Source: Caulobacter vibrioides (GTDB taxonomy: Bacteria; Pseudomonadota; Alphaproteobacteria; Caulobacterales; Caulobacteraceae). Taken from it: a DNA stretch of 64,000 nt. The position numbers were made by a program, and so were the translations under genes. The stretch spans positions 62,001 to 126,000 of the forward strand of contig NZ_PJRR01000021.1 of assembly GCF_002858865.1 (NCBI RefSeq). Reading direction: 5' to 3'. How positions within the stretch are numbered: position 1 is the stretch's first letter; each line of letters opens with the position of its first letter. Shown in pieces: positions 1 through 7,815 of the stretch. The notes beneath the pieces were generated by a model. The model was not told where the DNA came from. It saw only the letters and a program-made list of their open reading frames with translations, and did not search any database.

Positions 1-113
1 GCCTCGCGGGGCAGCTGAACATCAGGACCCGGCCTGCGCTGGGCTTCGAGTCGCACGGCGTGCACAACGACGAGCGCCTGTGGAAGCCCGAACAGGCCAA
101 CGCAGTGAACTGA
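1..113 (+). CDS. C-terminal end of an unidentified protein (partial)
   Basis: An open frame enters from the left edge and ends at a TGA at 111-113. About 36 residues are visible, ending in KPEQANAVN. The frame has the codon bias expected for this GC-rich genome, so it is probably the tail of a real gene that starts outside the window. It runs tail to tail with the formylglycine-generating enzyme gene, whose stop lies only a few bases away. No motif allows a family to be named, and the tail does not end in the aromatic residue typical of outer-membrane barrels. Confidence 0.5.
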   Translation, partial: LAGQLNIRTRPALGFESHGVHNDERLWKPEQANAVN

Positions 114-117
114 GCGC

Positions 118-1134
118 TCAGCGCTCGGCGCGGAGCACTGTGCGGAAACCGACATGCGATGCGCCGCTATCCGGCGGCCCCGGCGTTCGCGCCGCAGGTC
201 GATAGCGGAAGCAGTAGTCGTCGGCGCACAGGAACGAACCGCCCTTCACGACGTGCTTGGGCGTGTTCGGGTCCTCAGGATCCAGGGCGCGGGCCTCGGG
301 CGGTCCGCCCGTCTCGAGGACGCTGACCGGATCCAGGCCCGGCTTGAACCAGTCGCGGGTCCACTCCCAGACATTGCCGGCCATGTCGCGCAGGCCATAG
401 CCGTTGGCCGGGAAGCAGCCGACCGGCGCGGGCTTGGCCTTGAAGCCGTCATTGCCAAGGTCCTGGGCCGGGAACACGCCTTGCCAGGTATTGGCGCGTG
501 GCCTTGCAGGATCCTGAGCCTGGTCGCCCCAGGTGTAGCGCTTGCCAACCAGCCCGCCGCGCGCGGCGTACTCCCATTCGGCCTCTGTGGGCAGGTCACG
601 GCCCAGCCAGCGGGCGTAGGCCATGGCGTCCTCCCACGCGATATGCACCACCGGCCAGGCGTCCCTGCCCCGGATGTTCGAGCCGGGACCTTCGGGATGT
701 CGCCAGTCGGCGCCGGGGATCACCTGCCACCATTGGGAAGGATCGTCCGACCTCGCCCCCTTCGCCCCCACGAAGACGAGCGAGGCCGGACGCCGCTGCG
801 CCGCCGGTACGTGGGCGTAGCGCGCGGGGTCGAGCGGTCGCTCGGCCACGGTGCGATAACCCGTGGCCTCGACGAACCGCGCGAAGGCGGCGTTGGTGAC
901 CTCTGTCTGATCGATCCAGAACGGCGGGACCGTGACCGTCTGGGGCGGTCCCTCCTCCGGACGCAGCGGCGCAGCGCCCATCTGGAAGTCGCCGCCCGCC
1001 AGCCGAACCATACCCGCCGTGCGGTTCTGGGGATCTGGAACCGGCAGGTCCGCCAGGCAAGCCTTGGGCGCCGGCTGGCCGCAGCCGGCCAGCGCCAGAA
1101 GCATCAGGACGGGAAGCGCCGTCAGTTTTCCCAA
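118..1134 (-). CDS. Formylglycine-generating enzyme family lipoprotein (sulfatase maturation)
   Basis: 338 aa. FGE-type enzymes oxidise the active-site cysteine of sulfatases to formylglycine using oxygen and copper. The C-terminal signature GGSFLCADDYCFRYR is visible, followed by a PDSGAS...GFR stretch. It carries both cysteines (about C303 and C308, five apart) that correspond to the copper-binding pair of human SUMF1, so this looks like a catalytic FGE and not only a C-type-lectin-like fold member. The N-terminus is a signal peptide ending in a lipobox (LAGC), which predicts a periplasmic lipoprotein. The start codon overlaps the 3' end of the upstream sulfatase by 13 bp, so the two are co-transcribed and translationally coupled; the sulfatase is the obvious substrate. 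Confidence 0.88.
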   Translation of the reverse strand: MGKLTALPVLMLLALAGCGQPAPKACLADLPVPDPQNRTAGMVRLAGGDFQMGAAPLRPEEGPPQTVTVPPFWIDQTEVTNAAFARFVEATGYRTVAERPLDPARYAHVPAAQRRPASLVFVGAKGARSDDPSQWWQVIPGADWRHPEGPGSNIRGRDAWPVVHIAWEDAMAYARWLGRDLPTEAEWEYAARGGLVGKRYTWGDQAQDPARPRANTWQGVFPAQDLGNDGFKAKPAPVGCFPANGYGLRDMAGNVWEWTRDWFKPGLDPVSVLETGGPPEARALDPEDPNTPKHVVKGGSFLCADDYCFRYRPAARTPGPPDSGASHVGFRTVLRAER

Positions 1135-2777
1135 TAGATGTACTCGTCGCTGGGCTTGGCCTTCTGGCCGCCCGGATGGTCGATATAGAAGGCGCCCGAA
1201 ATCAGCGACGGCCAGGTCGGCTTCATCATCTGTCCGTCCAGCTGCGCCATGATCGCCTGCATCTCACGCAGCTTCTCGGGCCGCGCCTTGGACAGCTCCT
1301 GGCGCTCGGTCGGATCGGTGGACAGGTCAAAGAGCCAGGTCTTGTTCGGCTCCTTGGCCACCTGCAGCTTCCAGCCGCCTGCGAGCACCGTCTTGTAGCC
1401 GCCCGAACGCCAGAAGATCGCCTTGTGCGGATCGCCCGAGGACTGTCCCTTCACGAACGGCACGAGGTCGACGCCGTCCAGAACCCGATCCTTGGGTGTG
1501 GGCGCACCGGCGGCGCCGGCGGCCGTGGCGAAGATGTCCACATGGCCCACCGGGCTGCGATAGACTGCGCCGGCCGGCAGCTGCTCGGGCCAACGCAGCA
1601 GGAACGGCACCTTGATCCCGCCCTCGAAGAAGGTCGCCTTCCAGCCGCGATAGGGCTTGTTGATGTCCGGCAGGCCAATGTAGTTCGCGCCGCCGTTGTC
1701 CGAGGTGAAGATCACCAGGGTGTTGTCGTCCAGCCCCCGGTCCTTCAGCGCCTGCAGCACCTTGCCGACGTTGCGGTCGAGGTTGCGGACCATGGCTGCA
1801 TAGACGCGCATCCGGTGATCCTTGATGTGCGACAGCGCATCATAGTCGGCCTTGGGCGCCTGCAACGGCGTGTGGACGGCGTTGTAGGCCAGATACATGA
1901 AGAACGGCCGGTTCTTGTTGGCGTCGATCGCCTTCACCGCTTCGTCTGTCAGGTAGTCGGTCATGTAGTGGCTGGGATTGAACAGCTTGCCGCCGTTGAA
2001 CTGCACGGCGAACGGCGCTGCGCCCCAGAGGAACTTGTCGATCGGATCCCAGTCTTGGCGCGACTCCACCACGCCGGGGTCCCCGACCGGCGCGAACAGC
2101 GCGGCGCCCGCCATGAAGCCGAGGCTTTCGTCAAAACCCTGATCCTCCGGGCGCGAACCTTTGACGCCGCCCAGATGCCACTTGCCCAGGTGAATGGTGT
2201 GATAGCCCTTGGTCTTGAGCGCCTCGGCGATCGTCACCTCGGCGGCGGGCACGGCCAGGACGTTCTCGTCCTTGGGCATGTTCTTCACCTCGGCCTGATT
2301 GAAGCGCGAGGGATGCAGAGGATCGCCGGCATGGCCGCCGACCACGCGTGAGAAGGCCACGGGCGTCGGGGTGAACTCAAAGCCAAAGCGCGTGGCATAG
2401 CGGCCGGTCATGATCGCCGCGCGCGAGGGCGCGCAGGTGGCGTTGCCGCTGTAGCCGTTGGCGAAGGTGACCCCCTCCTTGGCGATCGAGTCGATGGCGG
2501 GCGTGGGTACTGTGCCGCCCGCGACGCCGCCGCCATTCAGCGTAATGTCGTTGTAGCCGAGGTCGTCGGCGAGAATGAACACGATATTGGGCGGCCGCTG
2601 ACCGTCCGCCGGCGGCGCTTGCGGCCCCTTGGCCCAGGTCACCGGCATATTGGCTTCGATCTTCGGCTGCCGGGCCTTGGCCAGCATCACGATCAGGTCG
2701 AAACGGAAATGCCAGGCCGTCGCGCCCGCGACAGCCAGAACCGCCACACCCGCGACAAGCGGCTTCCAGGCCTTCAT
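1122..2777 (-). CDS. Membrane-anchored or exported arylsulfatase-type sulfatase
   Basis: 551 aa, a usual length for type I sulfatases. A hydrophobic N-terminal segment (residues 6-22) is a signal peptide or signal anchor, so the enzyme should work in the periplasm. The metal-binding start of the alkaline-phosphatase-like fold (FILADDLGYND, about 67-77) is followed by the sulfatase signature CAPSRAAIMTGR with Cys115, the residue converted to formylglycine. HLGKWHLG and FTSDNGG motifs downstream also fit. The Cys-type CxPSR motif matches the downstream overlapping FGE gene. The substrate is unknown. The gene is divergent from the DsbA-like gene, with about 70 bp between starts. Confidence 0.9.
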   Translation of the reverse strand: MKAWKPLVAGVAVLAVAGATAWHFRFDLIVMLAKARQPKIEANMPVTWAKGPQAPPADGQRPPNIVFILADDLGYNDITLNGGGVAGGTVPTPAIDSIAKEGVTFANGYSGNATCAPSRAAIMTGRYATRFGFEFTPTPVAFSRVVGGHAGDPLHPSRFNQAEVKNMPKDENVLAVPAAEVTIAEALKTKGYHTIHLGKWHLGGVKGSRPEDQGFDESLGFMAGAALFAPVGDPGVVESRQDWDPIDKFLWGAAPFAVQFNGGKLFNPSHYMTDYLTDEAVKAIDANKNRPFFMYLAYNAVHTPLQAPKADYDALSHIKDHRMRVYAAMVRNLDRNVGKVLQALKDRGLDDNTLVIFTSDNGGANYIGLPDINKPYRGWKATFFEGGIKVPFLLRWPEQLPAGAVYRSPVGHVDIFATAAGAAGAPTPKDRVLDGVDLVPFVKGQSSGDPHKAIFWRSGGYKTVLAGGWKLQVAKEPNKTWLFDLSTDPTERQELSKARPEKLREMQAIMAQLDGQMMKPTWPSLISGAFYIDHPGGQKAKPSDEYIYWEN

Positions 2778-2848
2778 GCGCGCCTCCCTCTCTTATCGTT
2801 GGCGCAGCATATATTGACATTCATCGTGCCGCTAGATGTCATCCAACG

Positions 2849-4201
2849 ATGCCATCGGAGATCTCGCCCGTGTCCCTGCGCACCTCGATCATGCGAAGCG
2901 TGACCACCGCCCTGACCAGCCCGACCCGGCGCAAGCTGGCGCGAGACGCAGCGGCGCTTTCGGCGCGTCTGCGCGGCGAGCGAGCGACCATTCGCTATTT
3001 CCATCAGGCCGACGATCCCTATTCCCACCTGGCGGTTCAGATGCTGCCGCGCCTGCGCGCGCGCTATGCGGCGGATATCGAGATCCGTCTCGTTCCGCCA
3101 CCGGCGGACTCCGCCGCCCCGGACCGCGAGCGCCTGCGCGCCTATGGCCTGCGGGACGCGATCCGGCTGGCGCGGAGTCGCGGACTGGGCTTCCCGGCCG
3201 ATGCGACACTGCCCACGACTGAGGCTGTTCAACGTCTTCAGAGCGTTCTGGCCGACGCCCTCGACCAGGGTCGATTCGACGATGTCGCCTACGCGGCGGG
3301 GGCGGCGCTGTGGGCAGGGGATCATAAAACGCTCGCGGACATGGCCACCCGGGCGGGCGGTCAGGACCCAAAGCTGGCTGAAAGGCTTCTGAAGACCGGC
3401 GAAGAACAACGCGCCAAGCTGGGCCACTATCTGGGCGGCATGTTCCACTTCGAGGGCGAATGGTTCTGGGGCGTCGACCGCCTGGGCCACCTGGAGGCGC
3501 GCCTCGCCGCACGCGGCCTCGACCGGGAGGCCGGTTCACCGCTGCTGGCGCCGGCCTTCGAACCTTCGCTGGGCCCGCCGCCGGAAGGCGCGCCACCGAC
3601 GATCGAAGCCTGGTTCTCGTTCAGAAGCCCCTACTCCTGGCTCTTCATGCCGCGCATCCGCCATCTGGCGCAGGCCTATGGCGCGACACTGGAATTGCGC
3701 CCGATCCTGCCGATGGTCATGCGAGGCCTAGCGGTGCCCCGGATCAAGACGATCTACATCACCCTGGACTGCAAGCGCGAAGCCGAACGCGTGGACCTGC
3801 CGTTCGGACGGATCGTCGACCCCGTCGGCGCGGGGGCCGAACGTGCTCTGGCCGTCCTCCACCACGCCATGGCGCTTGGCTTGGGTGAACAGTTCGCGGA
3901 ACTGGGCCTCAAGGCCGCCTTCGCGGACGGAATCGCCCTGGCGGAAGACGAGGGGCTTTACGGGGTGGCGCGGCGTGCGGGGCTGACCGACGCCCAGACC
4001 GCCGCCGCCCTGGCCGACGACAGCTGGCGACAGCGCGCCGAGACCAATCGCGCCGCCCTGCTCGAGGCCGGGCTGTGGGGCGCGCCGACCTTCCGCATCA
4101 CGGGTCACCAAGCGCACTGGGGCCAGGACCGGCTCTATATGATGGAAGAAGACCTGCGGGCGGCGATGCAAGGCGCCGCAGCGCCGCGACAGGACGGCTA
4201 G
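2849..4201 (+). CDS. Tandem DsbA/2-hydroxychromene-2-carboxylate isomerase-like protein
   Basis: 450 aa with two thioredoxin-fold (DSBA-like/GST-kappa) halves. The first half opens at about residue 49 with IRYFHQADDPYSHLA and the second at about residue 255 with IEAWFSFRSPYSWLF; both have the (D/S)PYS element seen in HCCA isomerases and GST kappa. The C-terminal half keeps WGAPTFRI and WGQDRLYMME, typical of the HCCA isomerase C-terminus. Single-domain members are about 200 aa, so this is a duplication or fusion. No CxxC redox motif is present, so a glutathione-dependent isomerase or transferase is more likely than a disulfide oxidase. A start at the later ATG (MRSVTTAL, about 15 residues in) is possible. 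No signal peptide is evident. Confidence 0.75.
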   Translation: MPSEISPVSLRTSIMRSVTTALTSPTRRKLARDAAALSARLRGERATIRYFHQADDPYSHLAVQMLPRLRARYAADIEIRLVPPPADSAAPDRERLRAYGLRDAIRLARSRGLGFPADATLPTTEAVQRLQSVLADALDQGRFDDVAYAAGAALWAGDHKTLADMATRAGGQDPKLAERLLKTGEEQRAKLGHYLGGMFHFEGEWFWGVDRLGHLEARLAARGLDREAGSPLLAPAFEPSLGPPPEGAPPTIEAWFSFRSPYSWLFMPRIRHLAQAYGATLELRPILPMVMRGLAVPRIKTIYITLDCKREAERVDLPFGRIVDPVGAGAERALAVLHHAMALGLGEQFAELGLKAAFADGIALAEDEGLYGVARRAGLTDAQTAAALADDSWRQRAETNRAALLEAGLWGAPTFRITGHQAHWGQDRLYMMEEDLRAAMQGAAAPRQDG

Positions 4202-4827
4202 ACGGCCGAGCGCCAAGCCACGACGACGCTGTCACTGTCGGTCAGGATCGCCGTGTTGAGCTCCAGCATCCGCAAGGCCGCCGCATGCAGTTCGGGCTCA
4301 TAGGCGGCGCAGGCGTCGATCGGCACGAACACGTGGAAGTCGTGATTGAAGGCGTCGCGCGCGGTGCTGTCGATGCAGCATTCCGTGGTCAGCCCCGCCA
4401 GCACAAGCGTGTCGACGCCCATGGACCGCAGCCGGGCGGCGATATCGGTGTCCCAGAACGGGCTGTAGCGCGTCTTGCGGAAGACGAGGTCGTCGGCTTG
4501 AGGCTGAGGCCCGACGAAGGCGCTGCCCGGCGCGCCGGCGCGACACAGCCCGGGGCTGTCTTCAGCCGTATGGCCTTGCCGCCGCAGGCGCTCGCCCCAC
4601 ACGTCAGAGTCGGTTTCGGGCGTCGTGAACAGACCCACGAACACCACCGGCGTCCCGGCGGCGCGCGCGGCCTCCGCCAGACGCTGGGCCGCCGCAAGGG
4701 CGCCCGGCACGGCCGACAGATCCATGCCCCACTGGGCCGACAGCCCCTCGGGCGCGGCGAAATCGACCTGCATGTCCACAATCATCAACGCCGTGCGCTG
4801 CGGCGCGATCCAGGCCGGCAAGCTCAC
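4198..4827 (-). CDS. Isochorismatase-family amidohydrolase, RutB-like
   Basis: 209 aa from a GTG start whose GTGA overlaps the stop of the upstream flavin enzyme by 4 bp; longer in-frame readings would lie inside that gene. The cysteine-hydrolase triad of the family is visible: Asp18 (IVDMQVDF), Lys118 (FRKTRYSPF) and Cys151 (TTECCIDSTARDAF). The stretch KTRYSPFWDT...LVLAGLTTECCIDSTARD resembles RutB, which hydrolyses ureidoacrylate/peroxyureidoacrylate, and the neighbour is RutA-like. Other isochorismatase-fold amidases (nicotinamidase-like, N-carbamoyl hydrolases) remain possible. It converges on the DsbA-like gene with a 4 bp overlap of the 3' ends (4198-4201). Confidence 0.82.
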   Translation of the reverse strand: MSLPAWIAPQRTALMIVDMQVDFAAPEGLSAQWGMDLSAVPGALAAAQRLAEAARAAGTPVVFVGLFTTPETDSDVWGERLRRQGHTAEDSPGLCRAGAPGSAFVGPQPQADDLVFRKTRYSPFWDTDIAARLRSMGVDTLVLAGLTTECCIDSTARDAFNHDFHVFVPIDACAAYEPELHAAALRMLELNTAILTDSDSVVVAWRSAV

Positions 4828-5888
4828 GAGAACACCGCCCGCAGGCCCGGCAGGATCTCCGCTCCGAACATGGAAAGCCCTTCGACATAGTCCGGAAAGA
4901 TCAGCATCAGGCCGTCCAGTTCGCACGCCGTGACAAACGCCTCGATCTGCTCGCGGCAAGAGGCGGGCGAGCCGACCACGGTCTGGGTCATGAACGCGCC
5001 CTGCTGCCGGGCCGTCGCCTGCAGCCGGTCTGCGGGGACGCCCCAACTGGCCAGCATGGCGAGAATGGCTCCGATATCGGCGCCCTCGGCGTAGCGCGCC
5101 ACCAGGGCCTGAGCGGCGGCGTCGGTGGATCCATGGATCACCGTGCACATCGCATAGGTGCGGACCGACCGTCCCAGGTCTGCGGCCATGCGCTTGGCCC
5201 GGCGGGAGGCCTCGCGGTGCTCCTCGCGCGAGCGTCCGCCGATGAAGCAGGCGTCGGCCTCACGCACCGAGAACTGGAAGCCGCGATCCGACATCCCCGC
5301 GCAGATCAGTTCCGGGCGAGGCCTGGCCAGAGGCTTGGGCTTGGACTGGCAGTCCTTCATCGTGAAATAGCGGCCGGAGAAGTCGACGCTGTCTTCGGTC
5401 CAGAGCCGCTTGACGATCGTCGTCCATTCCTCGGCAAGGGCGTAGCGGTCGTCGTGCGACAACGAATCGTCCCAGGCGCTCATCTGGTCGAACTCGGCCT
5501 TGTAGGCGCCGGCCACGATGTTGAGGCCCGCCCGGCCGCCGCTGATCTGATCCAGAGTCGCGATCATCTTGGCCGCCACGGCGGGGTTCTGCAGCAGCGG
5601 ATGCACCGTCGCCCAGATGCGCACGCGCTTGGTCGCCTCGGCGATGGCCGCCATCAAGGTCACCGACTCCAGCGACGTGCCCCAATGATCGGTCTCACCA
5701 CCAAAGCCGCGGAACTTGCCCATCGACATGACGAAATCCAGGCCGATCTCGTCCGCCAGCACGGCCGCCGCCCGGTTCTGGGCGTAGAGGCCGTCGAGCG
5801 TGGGCGTGGTGGCGGACACGATCCAGCCGCCGTTGGCCACGGGCAGGAAGACACCAAAGTCCTTGTGCGGCGAGGGTCTGGAGAACAT
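4824..5888 (-). CDS. RutA-like flavin-dependent monooxygenase (bacterial luciferase family)
   Basis: About 354 aa. The ATG at 5888 is preferred over the adjacent GTG at 5891 because AAGGA sits 8 nt upstream. Many landmarks match pyrimidine oxygenase RutA: FGVFLPVANGGWIVS near the N-terminus, RGFGGETDHW, LESVTLMAAIAE, ISGGRAGLNIVAG, FSGRYFTMKDC and ICAGMSDRGFQFS. RutA opens the uracil ring using FMN supplied by the reductase RutF. The overlapping downstream gene is RutB-like, but no RutC, D, E, F or G gene is present here, so the substrate may not be uracil. The upstream region to 6053 is the only place for its promoter. Confidence 0.82.
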   Translation of the reverse strand: MFSRPSPHKDFGVFLPVANGGWIVSATTPTLDGLYAQNRAAAVLADEIGLDFVMSMGKFRGFGGETDHWGTSLESVTLMAAIAEATKRVRIWATVHPLLQNPAVAAKMIATLDQISGGRAGLNIVAGAYKAEFDQMSAWDDSLSHDDRYALAEEWTTIVKRLWTEDSVDFSGRYFTMKDCQSKPKPLARPRPELICAGMSDRGFQFSVREADACFIGGRSREEHREASRRAKRMAADLGRSVRTYAMCTVIHGSTDAAAQALVARYAEGADIGAILAMLASWGVPADRLQATARQQGAFMTQTVVGSPASCREQIEAFVTACELDGLMLIFPDYVEGLSMFGAEILPGLRAVFS

Positions 5889-6053
5889 CACGCGGATCCT
5901 TACACGGCCCGCCGGTAAGGATCACGCGCTTCGCTGTCATGGACAACCACGCTCGAAACCGGCCCGACCGTCCGCCCATCGTGGCCACGGGAGGGTTCGC
6001 TGGAAAACAAAGGTCTTGGGCGAACGGCGGCGGAGGATTATCCATGGCCGCAA

Positions 6054-6686
6054 ATGCTCACCCAGTCCGATGGCGCCGCCGCCATCCTCCCTTCCCAAAC
6101 CGCCGCGGAACGGGCCCGCAACCGTCGCCGGAAGCCTGTCCGGCGGCTGCGCCTGGGGCTGGCCGTCTTCGCGGCCGGCGTCGCGGCGACCGTGATCGTT
6201 CAGGCCGCCTGGCGCAGCCTCGCCTCGAGCAAGCTCCAGACCCAGGCCGCCACCGCGCCGCTCGTGCTGGACAAGCCCCGCTTCACCGGTGTTCTAAAGG
6301 ACGGCCGCCCGTTCCTGATCACGGCGGAACGCGCCGAGCGCGACGCAAAGGATCAGAACATCGTCCGCCTGACCGCACCCCTGCTGGTTCGGGGCTATGG
6401 CGAGCCCAACCCCAGCCAGGCCACAGCCAAGTCGGGCGTATACCGCGAGGCCGAGAACACCCTCCTGCTGACCGATGAGGTGAAGATCACCAGCGCTGAG
6501 GGCTTTGACTTCGACGCGCCCCGGGCGCTGATCGACCTGCGCACCGGCGCGGTCAGCGGCGACGCGGGGATCGCGGGGTCCGGGCCCAAGGGCAGTACGC
6601 GCGCCAGCGCCTATGAGGTGACCGACAAGGGCGACCGGGTCGTGCTGAAGGGCGGCGTGCGCACGCGGCTGGAGCCGCGACCCTGA
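6054..6686 (+). CDS. lptC: LptC-like periplasmic bitopic protein in the sphingolipid cluster
   Basis: 210 aa. The N-terminus is basic (RNRRRKPVRRLRLG), followed by one membrane helix at about 34-51 and a periplasmic domain. Alternating short beta segments (LDKPRFTGVLKDGRPFLITAERA, LLLTDEVKITSAEGFDFDAPRALIDL) match the LptC/DUF1239 beta-jellyroll that links the LptBFG transporter to LptA in lipid export. It begins a run of plus-strand genes leading into ceramide synthesis. LptF and LptG homologues lie 11-13 kb on, so it may serve a dedicated lipid-transport bridge. The start is uncertain: a strong GGAGGA (6032-6037) is 16 nt away and better placed for an out-of-frame ATG at 6044. Confidence 0.75.
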   Translation: MLTQSDGAAAILPSQTAAERARNRRRKPVRRLRLGLAVFAAGVAATVIVQAAWRSLASSKLQTQAATAPLVLDKPRFTGVLKDGRPFLITAERAERDAKDQNIVRLTAPLLVRGYGEPNPSQATAKSGVYREAENTLLLTDEVKITSAEGFDFDAPRALIDLRTGAVSGDAGIAGSGPKGSTRASAYEVTDKGDRVVLKGGVRTRLEPRP

Positions 6687-6687
6687 C

Positions 6688-7815
6688 GTGGCCAAAGCCA
6701 AACGCGTCTGCTTTCTCTACATCGCGCAGCATCATCAGGTTTGGCACAGCCTGTCGGTGGCTGTCGCCATGGCCCGGCTGTGGCCCCACATCAAGGTCGA
6801 GATCGCGGCCACAACGCCCGAACTGCTCGACTATGTCTCCAGCCTGCTGTCGGAACTCGGCGGCGCCGACATCACGCTGGTGCTGCTGCCGCCCGCCTGG
6901 TTGCGACGCCTGGGCGGAGACGGTGCGCCGCCCAAGGCGCCGATGCTGATCGCCAATGCGCGACGCCTGGCGCGCTACGACGCGGTCATCACGCCCGAGC
7001 GGACCACAGCGCTTCTGCGCCGCCTGGGCGTGCGTCACCCGCTGCTGGTCTACACCCAGCACGGCGCCGGCGACCGGGAGGGGCCCTTCGAACCGCGTCT
7101 CAAGCTGTTCGATCTGGTCATGGCGGCCGGTCCCAAGCAGCGCGATCGCATGCTGCGCGAAGGCTGGGTGACCTCAGAGTCTTGCGCCATGGTCGGCTAC
7201 CCGAAGTTTGACCTCGTCGACGCACTGCCCGCGCGTGATGGCCCCCGCTTCGACAAGCCGGGTCCGATTGTTCTCTACAACCCCCACTTCCACCCGGAGC
7301 TCGGCTCCTGGTCGCGCTGGGGCCGGACCGTTCTGGACGCCTTCACCAAAGACAGTCGCTACAACCTGATCTTCGCGCCACACATCCGCCTGTTCGAGAC
7401 GGCCTCCAGCGATGAGCGGGCCGCCTTTGCGGCCTATGCCGAGCATCCGCGGATCCATATCGACCTTGGCGGACCCGCTGCGGCCGACATGACCTATACC
7501 CAGAGGGCCGACCTCTATCTGGGCGATGTCTCCAGCCAGGTCTACGAATTCCTCCGGACGCCCAAGCCGTGCCTGTTCTTGAACGCGAGCGGCGCCGACT
7601 GGCGAGGGGATCCCAGCTATCAGCACTGGCTGTATGGCCAGGTTCTGGACTCGGTGGATCACCTGGGCGACGCGGTCGACGAAGCCTTCGCGACCCACAG
7701 CGACTATCGTCAGGCCCAGATCGAGGGAATCGCTGAGACGTTCGACGTCCAGAACACCCCCGCTTCGGAACGCGCCGCGCAAGCGATCGTCGACAAGCTG
7801 GAGCGGGTCGCGTGA
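6688..7815 (+). CDS. GT-B / CDP-glycerol glycerophosphotransferase-like protein
   Basis: 375 aa from a GTG start one base after the LptC-like stop. There is no signal peptide. The features suggest a two-Rossmann GT-B fold: an N-terminal domain ending in YTQHGAGDREGPFEPRLKLFDLVMAAG, then a hinge GYPKFDLVDAL and a C-terminal domain with IVLYNPHFHPELGSWSRWG and LYLGDVSSQVYEFLRTPKPCLFLN. The (H)GxG...P...D...GDxSSxxxEF pattern is that of CDP-glycerol:polyglycerophosphate glycerophosphotransferases (TagB/TagF type). Its place between an LptC-like protein and a flippase suggests it builds or modifies a lipid headgroup. The substrate is not known. The stop overlaps the next start (GTGA). Confidence 0.6.
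   Translation: MAKAKRVCFLYIAQHHQVWHSLSVAVAMARLWPHIKVEIAATTPELLDYVSSLLSELGGADITLVLLPPAWLRRLGGDGAPPKAPMLIANARRLARYDAVITPERTTALLRRLGVRHPLLVYTQHGAGDREGPFEPRLKLFDLVMAAGPKQRDRMLREGWVTSESCAMVGYPKFDLVDALPARDGPRFDKPGPIVLYNPHFHPELGSWSRWGRTVLDAFTKDSRYNLIFAPHIRLFETASSDERAAFAAYAEHPRIHIDLGGPAAADMTYTQRADLYLGDVSSQVYEFLRTPKPCLFLNASGADWRGDPSYQHWLYGQVLDSVDHLGDAVDEAFATHSDYRQAQIEGIAETFDVQNTPASERAAQAIVDKLERVA

Noticed and set aside
154..1137. Long open frame opposite the FGE gene
   Set aside because: It is a high-GC antisense shadow with Arg/Gly/Ala-rich composition and no family motif, while the opposite strand has a complete FGE signature.
4826..5148. N-terminal extension of the isochorismatase-like protein to 316 aa
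   Set aside because: The extra 107 residues are Arg/Gly-rich and lie wholly inside the RutA-like gene; the GTGA overlap gives a natural start.
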